The notes below the pieces were generated by a model. The model ran no database searches and was not told where the DNA came from. It saw only the letters and a list, made by a program, of their open reading frames with translations. 7,627 nucleotides of DNA from an uncultured Bacteroidota bacterium. Lineage in GTDB: Bacteria > Bacteroidota > Bacteroidia > NS11-12g > UBA955. The translations under genes were made by a program, and so were the position numbers. The DNA is taken from positions 1 to 7,627 of the forward strand of contig CAIRMY010000325.1 of assembly GCA_903879775.1 (NCBI GenBank). The letters run 5' to 3'. This document shows positions 7,035-7,627 of the stretch, piece by piece; positions within the stretch are counted from its first letter, which is position 1; every line of letters starts with the position of its first letter.

Positions 7035-7056
7035 TGGCAATATTCAAACATTGCCA
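7035..7056. repeat. Inverted repeat TGGCAAT-N8-ATTGCCA upstream of the last gene
   Basis: Perfect 7-bp arms are separated by 8 bp, 45 bp upstream of the candidate -7 element at 7102. The arms are about 15 bp apart centre to centre, near one and a half helical turns. It could be an operator or an RNA hairpin if transcribed. There is no T run after it on either strand, so it is not an intrinsic terminator. Confidence 0.35.
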
Positions 7057-7101
7057 CCACCATCTTGTAATTTCAGAATAGACATACAAATTTAAATTCA
7101 T

Positions 7102-7109
7102 TATATTTG
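7102..7109 (+). promoter_or_regulatory. Candidate -7 promoter element of the DUF7948-like gene
   Basis: TATATTTG is an exact match to TAnnTTTG and ends 5 nt before the ATG. No TTG or TTTG is found at the usual distance upstream, so activation by a regulator or a false match are both possible. If used, transcription would begin at or next to the start codon. Confidence 0.4.
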
Positions 7110-7111
7110 AC

Positions 7112-7178
7112 CAAATGAAACACACTAAAACACTTATTACCATATTGATGTGTTTTTTGTTTCAGTGTGTTTCATTTG
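7112..7178 (+). repeat. 15-bp perfect inverted repeat enclosing the start codon (predicted long hairpin)
   Basis: The left arm CAAATGAAACACACT (7112-7126) and the right arm AGTGTGTTTCATTTG (7164-7178) are exact reverse complements. Inside them AAAACAC (7127-7133) pairs with GTGTTTT (7150-7156), leaving a 7-nt bulge (7157-7163) and a 16-nt loop (7134-7149). The left arm holds the ATG of the DUF7948-like gene and codons 2-4; the right arm covers codons 17-22 of its signal peptide. The pairing is read directly from the sequence; a regulatory role is inference. Confidence 0.8.
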
Positions 7179-7627
7179 CTCAATTCAGCGTTAAAATTTC
7201 AGATTTTGCTAGAACTCCTTTTTTAGAATTTGAAAAAAACAATGCCTATGTGTTGCCTACAAATAGAGGGTTTTGGGAATTTTCGGATTCTGGATACTCT
7301 TTCTATTATGCCAAATACACAGAAGTGCCTTCAAAAATATTTGAAGTAAAATTCCTGAATACAAATCTCTCCAAATCTTTTCAAACCCCTAACTACCTCC
7401 CTCAAAAATATATTTACCATTTTCCAAATAAGCACCTAAGCGGTGCCATAGATTTAATCGTTCAAAATATTTATCAAAATATTGACCTCGTTTTGCATTC
7501 CGCCAAACATGGGCAATTTAAATATTCTTTTGTTTTAAATTCTAATTCCAATATTCGTGATATTCAAATCCAATATCTCTTTAAAGGACAAGTTGTTCAA
7601 CCTCAAGTTTTTGAAAAACTTTCATTA
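7115..7627 (+). CDS. Secreted DUF7948-like surface protein, N-terminal fragment (cut by window end)
   Basis: The frame is open from ATG 7115 to the last base, 171 codons, with no stop. Residues 1-22 (MKHTKTLITILMCFLFQCVSFA) are a signal peptide with likely cleavage before Gln23; Cys18 is not in a good lipobox (FLFQC), so a lipoprotein is unlikely. The mature start resembles the DUF7948 domain found at the N-terminus of large exported Bacteroidota proteins: the strand pair around YYAKYTEVPSKIFEVKFLNT, YIYHFPN near 101-107, IYQNIDLVLHSAKHGQFKYS at about 121-140 (family pattern ...Y.nID....g.lkYdF) and NIRDIQIQYLFKGQ at 148-161. Such proteins are often long, with repeats and a type IX secretion or gliding-type C-terminal tail, but nothing past residue 171 can be seen. 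The match is moderate and divergent, and no catalytic residues are recognised. ATG 7148 (codon 12) would leave a signal peptide without basic residues, so 7115 is preferred. Confidence 0.7.
   Translation, partial: MKHTKTLITILMCFLFQCVSFAQFSVKISDFARTPFLEFEKNNAYVLPTNRGFWEFSDSGYSFYYAKYTEVPSKIFEVKFLNTNLSKSFQTPNYLPQKYIYHFPNKHLSGAIDLIVQNIYQNIDLVLHSAKHGQFKYSFVLNSNSNIRDIQIQYLFKGQVVQPQVFEKLSL

Noticed and set aside
6880..7143. 87-codon open frame on the minus strand across the divergent spacer
   Set aside because: It overlaps the start of the DUF7948-like gene, crosses the cold-shock promoter and has a low-complexity hydrophobic and Asn/Phe-rich translation with no family resemblance.
7164..7178. The 15-bp inverted repeat as an insertion-sequence end or intrinsic terminator
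   Set aside because: There is no transposase, no flanking target duplication seen, and no T run after either arm; the right arm is in-frame signal-peptide coding sequence.

Overview
The window looks like an AT-rich chromosome segment of a member of the Bacteroidota. The evidence is an OstA-like protein, a DUF5686 outer-membrane protein, a DUF7948-like secreted protein, a MurF N-terminus of the Bacteroidota type, no recognisable Shine-Dalgarno sequence before any start, and several matches to the Bacteroidota -7 promoter element TAnnTTTG. I cannot place it below phylum with confidence.

Left arm (1-2511, minus strand): a tightly packed run reading tilS, then a sugar-nucleotidyltransferase with a left-handed beta-helix tail, then the first 48 codons of a MurF-type ligase that leaves the window at base 1. 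The gaps are 42 nt and 1 nt. The genes serve tRNA-Ile2 decoding, activated-sugar supply and peptidoglycan precursor synthesis.

Middle (2538-6583, plus strand): diverging from tilS across only about 26 bp is a two-gene unit, an OstA/LptA-like periplasmic protein followed by a DUF5686 outer-membrane beta-barrel protein. They share an ATGA stop/start overlap. Both carry signal peptides and both point to the outer membrane, so this looks like an envelope-assembly unit.

Right arm (6584-7627): a cold-shock domain protein on the minus strand converges on the DUF5686 gene and has a clear intrinsic terminator and a good promoter. Divergent from it, after a 244-bp AT-rich spacer with three short dyads, starts a secreted protein (DUF7948-like) that is cut by the window end at 171 codons.

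Most of the window is ordinary core genome. I saw no mobile element, CRISPR array, tRNA or rRNA. The strongest unexplained signal is a perfect 15-bp inverted repeat (7112-7126 and 7164-7178) that buries the start codon of the last gene in a predicted long hairpin, directly after a consensus -7 element placed so that the mRNA would be leaderless or nearly so. The same TAnnTTTG-N5-ATG layout occurs at the nucleotidyltransferase gene.
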